Assembly: GCA_022615965.1 (NCBI GenBank)
Contig: JAKEGG010000019.1
Span: forward strand, 1-56,060
Source of the DNA: Fusobacteriota bacterium
Lineage (GTDB): Bacteria; Bacillota; TC1
Length of the DNA stretch: 56,060 nt
Direction: 5' to 3'
Shown: one piece after another, positions 8,851-17,760 of the stretch
Position numbering within the stretch: position 1 is the stretch's first letter
How the letters are laid out: each line of letters begins with the position of its first letter
Notes under the pieces: generated by a model
What the model was told of the DNA's origin: nothing
Seen by the model: only the letters and a program-made list of their open reading frames with translations
Database searches by the model: none
Translations under genes and position numbers: made by a program

Positions 8851-9344
8851 TGAAAACACCGGTTTTGGCTATATCAGGCTATTCAAATTCTGGCAAGACA
8901 ACTTTATTAGTTAAAATTATTGAAAAACTAAATAATCAAAAATTTAAGGTTGGAGTAATTAAACATCATGGACATATATCATCAAATGATGACGAGGTAC
9001 TTGCTGCCAGGAGAAAAAAAGATACAGACAAACTAAGTGCTGCTGGTTCTAAAGTAGTTATTCTAAAATCTGGGGATTCGAATATTGAAGGATATTTATC
9101 AGAATTAGAAAGCTGTGATCTGGATCTGATATTATTAGAAGGCTTTAAATATTCTGACTTTCCTAAATTATTTATAGATGATGAAAATTTTAGAGCCAAT
9201 AGTTTTGATTTTACAAATATTATAGGTATAATTAGTAATATGAAGGATGATAGTTACAATGGAATAACTTGTCCTGATTTTAACTATTATGATGTAGATA
9301 GCATCGTAGAATTTATAGAAAAAACAATATTGAAAGGAGAATAG
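8850..9344 (+). CDS. mobB: Molybdopterin-guanine dinucleotide biosynthesis adaptor protein
   Basis: MobB is a small P-loop GTPase that assists MobA in making the bis-molybdopterin guanine dinucleotide form of the cofactor, which formate dehydrogenases use. The 164-residue protein has the Walker A motif GYSNSGKTTL at residues about 9-18, followed by KVGVIKHHGH with its conserved histidines, and DLILLEGFK. The ATG overlaps the moeA stop (TAATG). The fdhA start lies five bases after the mobB stop, which supports a dedicated cofactor-enzyme operon. No mobA is in the window. Confidence 0.92.
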   Translation: MKTPVLAISGYSNSGKTTLLVKIIEKLNNQKFKVGVIKHHGHISSNDDEVLAARRKKDTDKLSAAGSKVVILKSGDSNIEGYLSELESCDLDLILLEGFKYSDFPKLFIDDENFRANSFDFTNIIGIISNMKDDSYNGITCPDFNYYDVDSIVEFIEKTILKGE

Positions 9345-9349
9345 TATAA

Positions 9350-12025
9350 ATGGTTTCTATTACTTTTAATGGTAATAAAATGGAAGTTTCAGAAGATAAA
9401 ACTCTACTGGAAATCGCAAGAGAAAATGGCATAGATATTCCAACCTTATGCTATAACAAAAAGCTAAAACTATTTTCAGGTTGTAGGATGTGTGTAGTTG
9501 AGGTAACAGGCAGAAAAAATTTAGCCGCAGCCTGTTCAACAAAACCACTAGCAGGAATGGTGGTACAAACTGATTCAGAAAAAGTAATTAAAGCGAGGAA
9601 GGATATACTAGACTTATTAGTATCAAATCATCCTGAAGGCTTAGAATCATCAACCAAGGTTGGAGATGACCGCTTCAGAGAATATGCAGTCAAATATGGA
9701 GTGACCCAAGGATCATATAAAGGTGCTGTGAGGAATTATGAAATAGATGATGCCAATCCTGCCTATTTAAGAGATCCTAATAAATGTATTTTATGTGGAC
9801 AATGTATCAGCACTTGTGATCAAATACAGATAACCCATACCATAGACTTTTTAGGTAAAGGCTTTGATACCAAGGTAGCTACAGCCTTCGACCTGCCGAT
9901 CAGCACAGATAACTGTAGATTATGTGGTCAGTGTGTTAGTGAATGTCCAACAGGAGCTTTGATCCATAAACAACTACAATTTGTTGATCCTGCAAAGGTT
10001 ACTAAAGTAAGAACAACATGTCCTTTCTGTGGAACTGGTTGTAATTTTGACTTGAATGTAGTAGATGGAAAAGTAGTAGGTGTTACACCTATAGATGAAG
10101 CAACAGTAAATAATTCATCTTTATGTGTTAAAGGAAGATATCATTCTGACATGCTTTATAATAAAGATAGACTGACAACTCCATTAATCAAAAAAGATGG
10201 ACAGTTCGTTGAAGCTACCTATGATGAGGCTTTTAATTTTATCGCTGAAAAATTTAAGGAAGTAATCGACAAGCATGGAGCTGATTCTGTCACTGGACTA
10301 TCTTCAGCCCGTTGTACAAATGAGGATAACTATGTTTTCCAAAAATTATTCAGAGCCGGCTTTGGTACTAACAATATAGACCATTGCGCCCGAACCTGAC
10401 ATGCTCCAACTGTTGCAGGTCTTGCAACAACATTTGGTAGTGGAGCTATGACAAACTCAATTGGTGAAATAGAAGACAATGAGGTTTTATTCATAATAGG
10501 TTCAAATGCAACTGAAGCTCATCCTATTATTGGTAATAAAATGAAAAAAGCAGCTCAAAAAGGAGCCAGACTTATTGTTATAGACCCAAGAAGAACTGAA
10601 TTAGCCAGTTTGGCTAAATATCATCTGCAGTTAAAGTCAGGTAGTGATGCTGCTTTAGTCAATGGTTTGATGCATATTATCATCAAAGAGAACTGGCAGG
10701 ACCAGGACTACATTGATGAAAGATGTATCGGCTTTGAAAGCTTGAAGGAAAATGTAGAAAGCTATACTCCAGAATATACTGCAAAGATTACTGGCATTAA
10801 TGTGGATACTCTTTATAAGGCTGCCAAGCTATATGCTAAAACTAAAAAAGCAGGTATTTTCTATACTTTAGGAATAACTGAACATACAACAGGTACAGAC
10901 AATGTTATGAATCTGGCCAACCTAGGTATGTTAACTGGTCATGTAGGAATTGAAAATGCTGGAATCAATCCATTGAGAGGACAAAATAATGTTCAAGGAG
11001 CTTGTGATATGGGAGCTTTGCCTAACTATTTTCCAGGCTATAAATTCTGTGATAATCAGGATAATGTAGATATTTTTGAAAAGCTATGGGATACTAAGCT
11101 TGATGATAAACTTGGTTTAAGAATCCCTGAAATGCTAGATGGGATCATGGATGGCAATGTAAAGGCAATGTATGTTATGGGTGAAGATCCAGTATTAACT
11201 GATCCTGATGCCAATCATGTCAGAAAAGCTTTAAATGCTTTAGACTTTTTAGTAGTTCAAAATATTTTCTTAACTGAAACTGCCAAGCTAGCTGATGTAG
11301 TACTACCAAGCACTGCTTATGCTGAAAAGGACGGAACCTTTACCAATACAGAAAGAAGAGTTCAAAGAGTCAGAAAAGCTGCTGATGCTCCTAACAATCT
11401 GATGATCGACTGGCAGATGACTAGTGAAATCGGTAAAAGGATGGGCTATAAAGGATTTGAATATCATAATTCTGAAGAAATATTTGAAGAAATAAGAAAA
11501 TCAATTCCATCTTATGCGGGTATAAACTATAAGAGAATAGATAAAGATGGCTTACAATGGGGTTGTCCTACTATTGATAGTCCGGGATCCAAGTATTTGC
11601 ATTCAGGTGAATTTACCAGAGGTAAAGGCTTGATGTTACCTATTGAATACCTGCCACCAGCAGAATTAGTAGATGAGGAATATCCAGTTCTTCTAAATAC
11701 AGGAAGAATGCTTTATCACTATAATGTTTCAACCAGGATTTCTGATACACTAGAAGCAATAAGACCAGTTGAAAGAGTAGAGATAAATCCAGTTGATGCT
11801 AAAAAATATGATTTGGATAAAAATAGTATCATAAGAGTTACATCAAGAAGAGGATCTATTACAGCTAATATAACAATTACTGACAGAGTTAGTCCAGGTA
11901 CTATCTATATGACTTTCCACTATAAGGAATCTCCGGTAAATGAGCTGACAAATTCAGCCTATGATCCAGTTACTAAGACTGCTGAGTATAAAATTACTGC
12001 AGTTAAAATTGCAAAGGAGGCCTAA
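9350..12025 (+). CDS. fdhA: Formate dehydrogenase alpha subunit, selenocysteine-containing, NuoG-like N-terminus
   Basis: This enzyme interconverts formate and CO2 at a Mo/W bis-MGD centre. One frame of 892 codons is read if TGA at 10397-10399 encodes selenocysteine (residue 350). The context CARTUHAPTVAGL matches the formate dehydrogenase active site, and a SECIS-like hairpin follows. Domains: [2Fe-2S] (C34, C45, C48, C62); a NuoG-like linker at about 90-118; two [4Fe-4S] clusters (C146-C149-C152-C156 and C189-C192-C195-C199); then the molybdopterin domain with its own [4Fe-4S] (C224, C227, C231, C259). Length agrees with the roughly 890-residue FdhA of acetogens. Oddly, the linker keeps HPEG but has lost the three cysteines of the usual His/Cys3 cluster. 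It sits between mobB and the NuoEF-like gene. Selenocysteine genes selA/B/D must lie elsewhere. Confidence 0.95.
10397..10429 (+). other. Selenocysteine codon with bacterial SECIS-type hairpin
   Basis: The UGA at 10397-10399 is followed after 11 bases by a 6-bp stem TGTTGC (10411-10416) / GCAACA (10424-10429) with loop AGGTCTT. The GGTCT in the apical loop and the flanking GTTGC match the loop of the Escherichia coli fdhF SECIS, which binds SelB. Confidence 0.88.
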
Positions 12026-12031
12026 ATAAAG

Positions 12032-13690
12032 ATGATTGATATTGAAAATAAAAACCAATTAGATGCTTTAGTTTCATTTATGAATGAAAACAGAGAAGCA
12101 AAGGGTGTATTGATGGCTACTTTATTAAAGGCCCAAGAGCTTTATGGCTATATTTCTGAAGATATGATCAGGACTATAGATAGAGTATTAGGAGTGCCAG
12201 CATCTAGAGTAGATAATATTGTTCATTTCTATTCATTTTTTCATACTACACCTGTTGATTATGTTGAAGCAACTGAAAATTATGAATCAAAGCAAGAAAA
12301 AAGATATAAATCAGCTGATATCTCAGTAGATGGCAAAAATCCTGGTATTTTAGATACATATACTGATCTGGATTCTTATGTTGCTGGAGGTGGATTACAA
12401 GGATTGGTATCAGCCTTGAGTTCACTTAACACAACTGTGATTCAGTTGATAAAGGATTCAGGGTATAAAGGCAGAGGTGATGGAGGTTATGTTGCAGGCT
12501 TAAAGCTGGAGCAAGTAGCCAATGTTGATGATCCTAACAAAGGAGTAATCTGCAATGCTGACTCATTATCAAGAGCTCTTGACTACAAGATAATCAAGGA
12601 AAATCCATTTAAATTAATTGAAGCTATGATTATTGCTGGTCATTGTATAGGAGCTGTTAATGGCTATATTTATACCCAAGATGTTAAAGATATGGAAAAA
12701 GCAGTTAAAGATGCCTATCAAGCGGGTCTTTTAGGAGATTCAGTATTAGGCAAGGATATTGCTTTCAATATTGAAGTAAGATATTCTGCTGATCAATTTA
12801 TTAGTCCAAGAGAAGTAGAAACAAATGAATATATAGAAAGAGACTTGAATATTCACAGAGACAAAAAGGTTGTAGATAGGTCATTTGGTATTTATGGAAG
12901 ACCTAGAGAATATTATATTTCTGAAAAATGTATTGGTTGTACTAAATGTGCCAAAAATTGTCCTGTATCCTGTATAGCCAGTGCACCTAAGGTCAGACAT
13001 ATTATCGATTCAGCTAAATGTGTAAGATGTGGTATGTGTATGTCAGTCTGTCCTGTGGCAGCAATCATCTTTACAAATTATGTGGCCAATGTTGAAACTT
13101 TGATCAACCTGCCAGATATTATTTTAAAAGGTGCTGAAGCATATAAGGAAGCCGGTAATCCAAAAAATCCTGGTATGAAAATCATTTCGATTGAAGGAGA
13201 TGTTAATAAGCCAGGCTTAGTAGAAGTACCAACTGATGCATTACTAGGGAATATTATTGCTGATTATGCTGGTGGTAGCCTAGGAGAAATCAAAGGTGTT
13301 AGAGTAGGGGGTCCAATAGGACCAATACTTACAAAAGAGGCATTGGAAAAGCAAATTGATTTTGAAGCTCCTTTAAAATACGGATTGATCACAGGTGTGA
13401 TGGAAGGAATAAGTTTGTATGTAATTGCTGATCAAACTTCGATATTAGACATAGCACTTAAATCAGTAGAATATTCTGTGAAAGAATCTTGTGGTAAATG
13501 TACACCTTGTAGAGAAGGAACAAAAAGAGCAGAAGAGGCTCTTAATTCATTATCAATTAACAGAGAAGATGCTTTAAATAAGCTGGAAAATCTGGCAGAG
13601 ATCATGTCAACAGCTTCTCTTTGTTCCTTGGGTCAGCTGGCTCCAACAACAATTACCAGTATTTTGGCCAACTATAAAGATGAACTATAG
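12032..13690 (+). CDS. NuoE/NuoF-like fusion with internal 2[4Fe-4S] ferredoxin and eroded FMN/NADH site
   Basis: This 552-residue protein is the likely electron-transfer partner of FdhA (starts six bases after it). Residues 1-72 match the helical N-terminus of NuoE (AQELYGYISEDM, HFYSFF), but the NuoE [2Fe-2S] half is missing. Residues about 104-552 are NuoF-like. The FMN loop GRGGAGFPTGLKW reads GRGDGGYVAGLKL (147-159), the NADEGDPG motif reads NADSLSRA (175-182), and the GEET motif is lost (YSADQFISPREVET, 251-264). A ferredoxin domain (C300, C303, C306, C310; C330, C333, C336, C340) is inserted at about 292-348, within the NuoF core. The SLBB part and the N3-type [4Fe-4S] (C487, C490, C493, C531) are intact. 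Direct NADH oxidation looks unlikely. A ferredoxin-linked or scaffold role is inferred. Confidence 0.85.
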   Translation: MIDIENKNQLDALVSFMNENREAKGVLMATLLKAQELYGYISEDMIRTIDRVLGVPASRVDNIVHFYSFFHTTPVDYVEATENYESKQEKRYKSADISVDGKNPGILDTYTDLDSYVAGGGLQGLVSALSSLNTTVIQLIKDSGYKGRGDGGYVAGLKLEQVANVDDPNKGVICNADSLSRALDYKIIKENPFKLIEAMIIAGHCIGAVNGYIYTQDVKDMEKAVKDAYQAGLLGDSVLGKDIAFNIEVRYSADQFISPREVETNEYIERDLNIHRDKKVVDRSFGIYGRPREYYISEKCIGCTKCAKNCPVSCIASAPKVRHIIDSAKCVRCGMCMSVCPVAAIIFTNYVANVETLINLPDIILKGAEAYKEAGNPKNPGMKIISIEGDVNKPGLVEVPTDALLGNIIADYAGGSLGEIKGVRVGGPIGPILTKEALEKQIDFEAPLKYGLITGVMEGISLYVIADQTSILDIALKSVEYSVKESCGKCTPCREGTKRAEEALNSLSINREDALNKLENLAEIMSTASLCSLGQLAPTTITSILANYKDEL

Positions 13691-13723
13691 TAGTTGAATA
13701 AATCAAATTCCATTAAAATATAT

Positions 13724-13753
13724 AAGGAGAAGAACAATGAAGTTCTTCTCCTT
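13724..13753 (+). terminator. Terminator after the formate dehydrogenase cluster
   Basis: A 12-bp perfect stem AAGGAGAAGAAC (13724-13735) / GTTCTTCTCCTT (13742-13753) with a 6-nt loop is followed by a short T-rich stretch. The convergent exporter gene ends 36 bases further on. Confidence 0.75.
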
Positions 13754-13788
13754 ATTTCTCTTGTAGAATAAATATATGCCTGATCAAA

Positions 13789-14235
13789 TCAGACTTTGAT
13801 TTTAATTTTTTTCAACATGGTGGTAATTGAAGAGGCAATAATAATACTCATGACTATGGCAAATAAGATTTGGATAGTTAGATTGGCATTAACTAATATT
13901 TCTGTAAAATCCTGGTTAACAAAGCCAAGTACCATTTTAAATATATTAAAACCAGGTAGTAAGGGTATGATACCAGCTACCAGATATATCTGAAGTGGTT
14001 TTTGTCTTTTTCTGGTTAAATATATGGCTAAAAATGATACTAATAAGGTTGCAATCAATGTAGCAATTACCATATTGTCAGATAAACTTAAGATATAGAC
14101 ATAGGCTCCATAGCATATCGAAGCCAACAAAGCATTGATTGGTAAATCTTCTTTATCAGCTTCCATGGCAATACTGAAAAAACCAGTCCCAACTCCAATC
14201 AAAATGATTTTGATTATAATAATTAAAGTTTCCAT
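13789..14235 (-). CDS. Threonine/serine exporter family protein, small (ThrE C-terminal-like) subunit
   Basis: This 148-residue, almost wholly hydrophobic protein has about four to five membrane segments and matches the YjjB/DUF3815 half of split ThrE-type exporters. It contains the recognisable LPINALLASICYGAYVY, the loop LTRKRQKP and VAGIIPLLPG. It overlaps the upstream partner gene by 13 bases on the minus strand, as is usual for the pair, so the two probably form one membrane complex exporting threonine, serine or related small molecules. In related systems substrates vary (for example succinate for YjjPB), so the substrate here is not certain. Confidence 0.85.
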   Translation of the reverse strand: METLIIIIKIILIGVGTGFFSIAMEADKEDLPINALLASICYGAYVYILSLSDNMVIATLIATLLVSFLAIYLTRKRQKPLQIYLVAGIIPLLPGFNIFKMVLGFVNQDFTEILVNANLTIQILFAIVMSIIIASSITTMLKKIKIKV

Positions 14236-14996
14236 ATTACTCCTCCACTAATAAATAAATATAAGGAAAGAACAGCTCCAACCCCAATACTTAAACCAGC
14301 TGCTAAAATAATAGCATCTATACCTCGACTGGCTCCGGTAATAAAATCACCGTTAACCAGATCTCTGATTGCAGTAACAGCCATAACACCAGGAGTAAGA
14401 ATTATAATCACACTGGAAATCATCTTGTTATATTGCATTTCTGGGTAAAACTGGAAAGTTATCAGGCTAAGGAAGCTGATAACAGCACCAGCTAATATAT
14501 TAGAGAGAAAAAAGGGCATATTTTGTCTCATGAAATACTGAATCAAATATGCAGGTAGTAGTGTGATGAAAAAAATAGCTAAAGCACCAGCCAAAGAGGC
14601 GCCATATCCTAAGGTAAAAAGTGCAGTTGCTATTGAAGTGGCTATAACCTTCATCCAAACAGGATAGGTTATAGAAATATCGATTGCTTCTAATCCTTCT
14701 TCAAGCTTTAATAGATCAGATTTTCCTTGGTTGTATTCTAATGCTAGTTTGCTGACAAAACTAAGCTTATGAAGATTGTTTTTCCTTCTTGCTATGCTTT
14801 TTGTCATAGTAATAGGTGGTTGATCAGCATATTGTACTGTAATGATTATAGCAGTACCAATTATTGTGATGTTCTTATCTATTATATCCTTATCTTTTAA
14901 TATTAGATTTATAATATTTTGAGCTCTATAGGTTTCTGAGCCATTTTTCAACATTATTTCCCCAGCTCTTAGGGCTAAACTTAAGTTTTTAGACAT
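14223..14996 (-). CDS. Threonine/serine exporter family protein, large (ThrE N-terminal-like, DUF1212) subunit
   Basis: This 257-residue protein begins MSKNLSLALRAGEIMLKNG after the ribosome site AGGAG. Its N-terminal cytoplasmic part (GSETYRAQNII, a typical family block) is followed by about five transmembrane helices (residues about 115-257), including ILTPGVMAVTAIRDLVNGD. This is the YjjP/DUF1212 half of a split ThrE exporter. It is the first gene of a two-gene minus-strand operon with the small subunit. In an amino-acid-fermenting organism, export of surplus amino acids would fit, but that is inference. Confidence 0.87.
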   Translation of the reverse strand: MSKNLSLALRAGEIMLKNGSETYRAQNIINLILKDKDIIDKNITIIGTAIIITVQYADQPPITMTKSIARRKNNLHKLSFVSKLALEYNQGKSDLLKLEEGLEAIDISITYPVWMKVIATSIATALFTLGYGASLAGALAIFFITLLPAYLIQYFMRQNMPFFLSNILAGAVISFLSLITFQFYPEMQYNKMISSVIIILTPGVMAVTAIRDLVNGDFITGASRGIDAIILAAGLSIGVGAVLSLYLFISGGVIWKL

Positions 14997-15105
14997 TTAA
15001 TTCTCCTGTACAATTTCATACTGACTATATTATATAATATCTGAAAAAATTTAGCTCTATATATCTTAATCATTTATGATATAATTATTCCTAGCGAGGT
15101 TAAAA

Positions 15106-15675
15106 ATGGTATTAATAGTAGATAATTATGACTCTTTCACCTATAATATTGTAGAGTATTTAAAAGTATTAAAACAAAATATAGTTTTATATAAGAATGA
15201 TGATGCCAGGATTTTTAATGAAGATTTTTCAAAAATAAATCATATCATTATTTCTCCAGGTCCAAAAAAACCAGAGGATTCCAAGTACTCCTTGGACATA
15301 GTAAAAAAATTTATCGGGAAAAAACCAATATTTGGTATATGCCTTGGACATCAGATTATAAATCATTTATATGGAGGTACTCTGTTGAAGGGCAATCCTG
15401 TTCATGGTATTGTTGATCCTGTTTTTCATAATGGGGAAGGGCTTTTTTTAAACATTAAAAATCCTTTGTTAGTAACTAGATATCATTCACTATCAGTAGA
15501 TGAAGCTAACTTGAATCCTGCTTTAAAAATAACATCAAGATTAGAGGATAATACTATAATGAGTATAGAAAACCAAGAAAAAATGCTATATGGTGTACAA
15601 TTCCATCCTGAAGCTATTCTTACAGAATGTGGTTATCAAATATTTGAAAATTTTTTAAGGATCAAAAATGATTAA
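15106..15675 (+). CDS. pabA: Aminodeoxychorismate synthase glutamine amidotransferase
   Basis: PabA supplies ammonia from glutamine to PabB for 4-amino-4-deoxychorismate, the precursor of p-aminobenzoate in folate. The 189-residue protein begins VLIVDNYDSFTYNI and has the class I amidotransferase nucleophile in FGICLGHQII and the His-Glu pair in VQFHPEAILTE. TrpG is very similar, but the following pabB with a PIKGT motif and the pabC and folBK genes make PabA the right name. It overlaps pabB by eight bases. A TATAAT lies at 15080-15085, but no good -35 box can be seen. Confidence 0.93.
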   Translation: MVLIVDNYDSFTYNIVEYLKVLKQNIVLYKNDDARIFNEDFSKINHIIISPGPKKPEDSKYSLDIVKKFIGKKPIFGICLGHQIINHLYGGTLLKGNPVHGIVDPVFHNGEGLFLNIKNPLLVTRYHSLSVDEANLNPALKITSRLEDNTIMSIENQEKMLYGVQFHPEAILTECGYQIFENFLRIKND

Positions 15676-17035
15676 TAAGTTAGTAGTTGAATTTGAATAT
15701 AATATAGATAATTTAATAAGAAGTCTATATAATGAAAAATATTTTTTTCTGTTAGATAGCAATAGAAATCATGATGTTCAAAGTAAATATACCTACTTAG
15801 GAATAAATCCAGTAGATTATTTGATAATCGATGATATTGATAATATAAATAAATATGAAACTTTAACAAAATTAAATGAATTTTATTCTAAATATCGCAA
15901 GGACACCATAGAAGGTATTGATGAAAGTACTTTCAATACTGGTTTTCTATCCTTTATCAGCTATGACCTCGGTCTGATATTTGAAGATATAAAAAGAAAA
16001 AGCAATGGCGAGCAACATAAGTTACCACTAGCTTTTATTGGTTATTATCCGGTTATAATTAAAATAGCTGAGAAATCTAATGAGAAATCACTGATCACAA
16101 TAAATTATGATGTTGAATACCATAAAAGAGCTCTTGATTTAGTAGAAAAGATCAAGAAAATTCAAATTGAAATAAGTGAATCAAAAGATAATGTGAATAA
16201 CTTTCAGTTAACATATCAGGAAGAATTTCCTGATTATAAAGAAAAAATCAGTATAATAAAGAATTATATATATGAAGGTGATATTTACCAGGTAAATTAC
16301 ACAAGACAATTTAAAGGCTATATGGAAGGTTTGAATGTTGCAGAATTATATATCAACTTAAGGAAAAAGAATCCCGCACCTTTTGCCTGTTTCATTCATG
16401 GTAATAACTGGAGTATTTTATCAACGTCACCAGAAAGACTGATAAAAAACACAAATAATAAACTGACAACCAGGCCTATCAAAGGTACCATTGCTGTAGC
16501 TGATGATTATCAACAGAATGAGCAAAATAAAAAGATACTACTAAATAGCATAAAAGACAAAAGTGAGCTATTGATGATCGTAGATCTTGAAAGAAATGAC
16601 TTAAGTAAAATTGCAGTCCCGGGAAGTGTGAAAGTGGAGGAATTATATAAGTTAGAAACATATGAAACAGTACACCATTTAGTTAGTACCATTTCCTGTA
16701 TGCTGGATATGGACTATTCACCCTTAGATGTTATCTACAATATCTTTCCAGGTGGTTCAATAACCGGAACTCCCAAAAAAAGAGCTATGGAAATTATTGA
16801 AGAGCTTGAGGAATATGACCGTGGCATATATACTGGCTCTATTGGATATATAGATCATAATGGTAATTTTGATTTTAATATTGCCATAAGAACAGTAGTG
16901 GTAGAAGACCAGGAGGTTAAATTCAATGTAGGTGGTGGTATTACCTGGAAATCAACTGCAGAAGAAGAATTTAAAGAAACAGAAGTTAAAGGCTTAGGAA
17001 TAATGAAAGGTTTAGGCATTGAATATAATAGTTGA
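15668..17035 (+). CDS. pabB: Aminodeoxychorismate synthase component I
   Basis: PabB aminates chorismate to 4-amino-4-deoxychorismate. The 455-residue protein carries the chorismate-binding signature across its C-terminal half: YQVNYTRQF, STSPERLI, TTRPIKGT, LLMIVDLERNDLSKI, YETVHHLVSTI and FPGGSITGTPKKRAME. The Lys in PIKGT is diagnostic for PabB, since TrpE has PIAGT. The N-terminal 130 residues are more variable. It overlaps pabA upstream and pabC downstream, so the three enzymes are probably made together. Confidence 0.95.
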   Translation: MINKLVVEFEYNIDNLIRSLYNEKYFFLLDSNRNHDVQSKYTYLGINPVDYLIIDDIDNINKYETLTKLNEFYSKYRKDTIEGIDESTFNTGFLSFISYDLGLIFEDIKRKSNGEQHKLPLAFIGYYPVIIKIAEKSNEKSLITINYDVEYHKRALDLVEKIKKIQIEISESKDNVNNFQLTYQEEFPDYKEKISIIKNYIYEGDIYQVNYTRQFKGYMEGLNVAELYINLRKKNPAPFACFIHGNNWSILSTSPERLIKNTNNKLTTRPIKGTIAVADDYQQNEQNKKILLNSIKDKSELLMIVDLERNDLSKIAVPGSVKVEELYKLETYETVHHLVSTISCMLDMDYSPLDVIYNIFPGGSITGTPKKRAMEIIEELEEYDRGIYTGSIGYIDHNGNFDFNIAIRTVVVEDQEVKFNVGGGITWKSTAEEEFKETEVKGLGIMKGLGIEYNS

Positions 17036-17759
17036 AGACCATAAAGCTATATATGAATATGGGCTGGGTATATTTGAAACTGTTTTGGTGGAAGACGGTA
17101 TACCTCTATTTTTTGATTATCATTACCAAAGATTTATATACGGTTTAAAATACTATTTACAGTTAAATTTAGATGATGAGAGAAAAACATTATTAAAGGA
17201 AGAGTTAAGGTCTAGGATCATACCTGGCACCTATGCCTGGAGATATATTTATAGCGAAGGAAATATATATGTCTCAAACAGAGGGTTAAGTGAATACCCA
17301 GGGGATAAACTGGAGATATCCGCTAAAATCAGAAAAAGCAAGGAAATTAAATATCAGTTTAAGACAACAGACTATCAAGAAAGACTGGATGATTTGCAAA
17401 GATCTAGAGCTGCTGGTTTTTTAGATAATATTTATTTCAATGACCAAGGTATCGTAACAAGCACATCTATAGCTAATATTTTTTTTATTAAGGATAATAA
17501 GCTATATACCCCGAAACTATCTTCAGGGGTTTTAAATGGAACAATTAGAAATGTCATTAAAGAAGGATTTGATGTAAACGAAGTAGACTATAAGCTAAGT
17601 GATATCATCAAGCTGGATTCTATCTTTATAACCAACTCTTTAATGGGAATTATGAGAATATGTAGAGTCGGTGAGTATAGATATGAAACTGAATCATCAT
17701 ATTTAGATGCGATAGAAAAATACTATTTAGAAAGAAAAAGGAAGGAAATAGGAAAATAA
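17019..17759 (+). CDS. pabC: Aminodeoxychorismate lyase (class IV PLP enzyme)
   Basis: PabC releases pyruvate from aminodeoxychorismate to give p-aminobenzoate. The 246-residue protein belongs to the class IV aminotransferase fold. YEYGLGIFETVLVEDG is the N-terminal block, the PLP lysine is most likely in FKTTDYQERL, and SIANIFFIKDNKLYTP with GTIRN completes the cofactor site. The start is TTG at 17019 inside pabB, about nine bases after GAAAGG. No ATG would give a complete N-terminus. The order pabA-pabB-pabC-folBK supports PabC over a branched-chain aminotransferase. Confidence 0.9.
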   Translation: MNIIVEDHKAIYEYGLGIFETVLVEDGIPLFFDYHYQRFIYGLKYYLQLNLDDERKTLLKEELRSRIIPGTYAWRYIYSEGNIYVSNRGLSEYPGDKLEISAKIRKSKEIKYQFKTTDYQERLDDLQRSRAAGFLDNIYFNDQGIVTSTSIANIFFIKDNKLYTPKLSSGVLNGTIRNVIKEGFDVNEVDYKLSDIIKLDSIFITNSLMGIMRICRVGEYRYETESSYLDAIEKYYLERKRKEIGK

Positions 17760-17760
17760 T

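Noticed and set aside
9350-10399. fdhA as a truncated gene plus a separate gene starting at 10448
   Set aside because: The TGA lies in the Sec position of the active-site motif with a SECIS-like hairpin, and homology continues in the same frame between 10400 and 10448.
15057-15085. A full promoter for pabA
   Set aside because: TATAAT is present, but the expected -35 position reads CTATAT, so a promoter was not listed as a feature.
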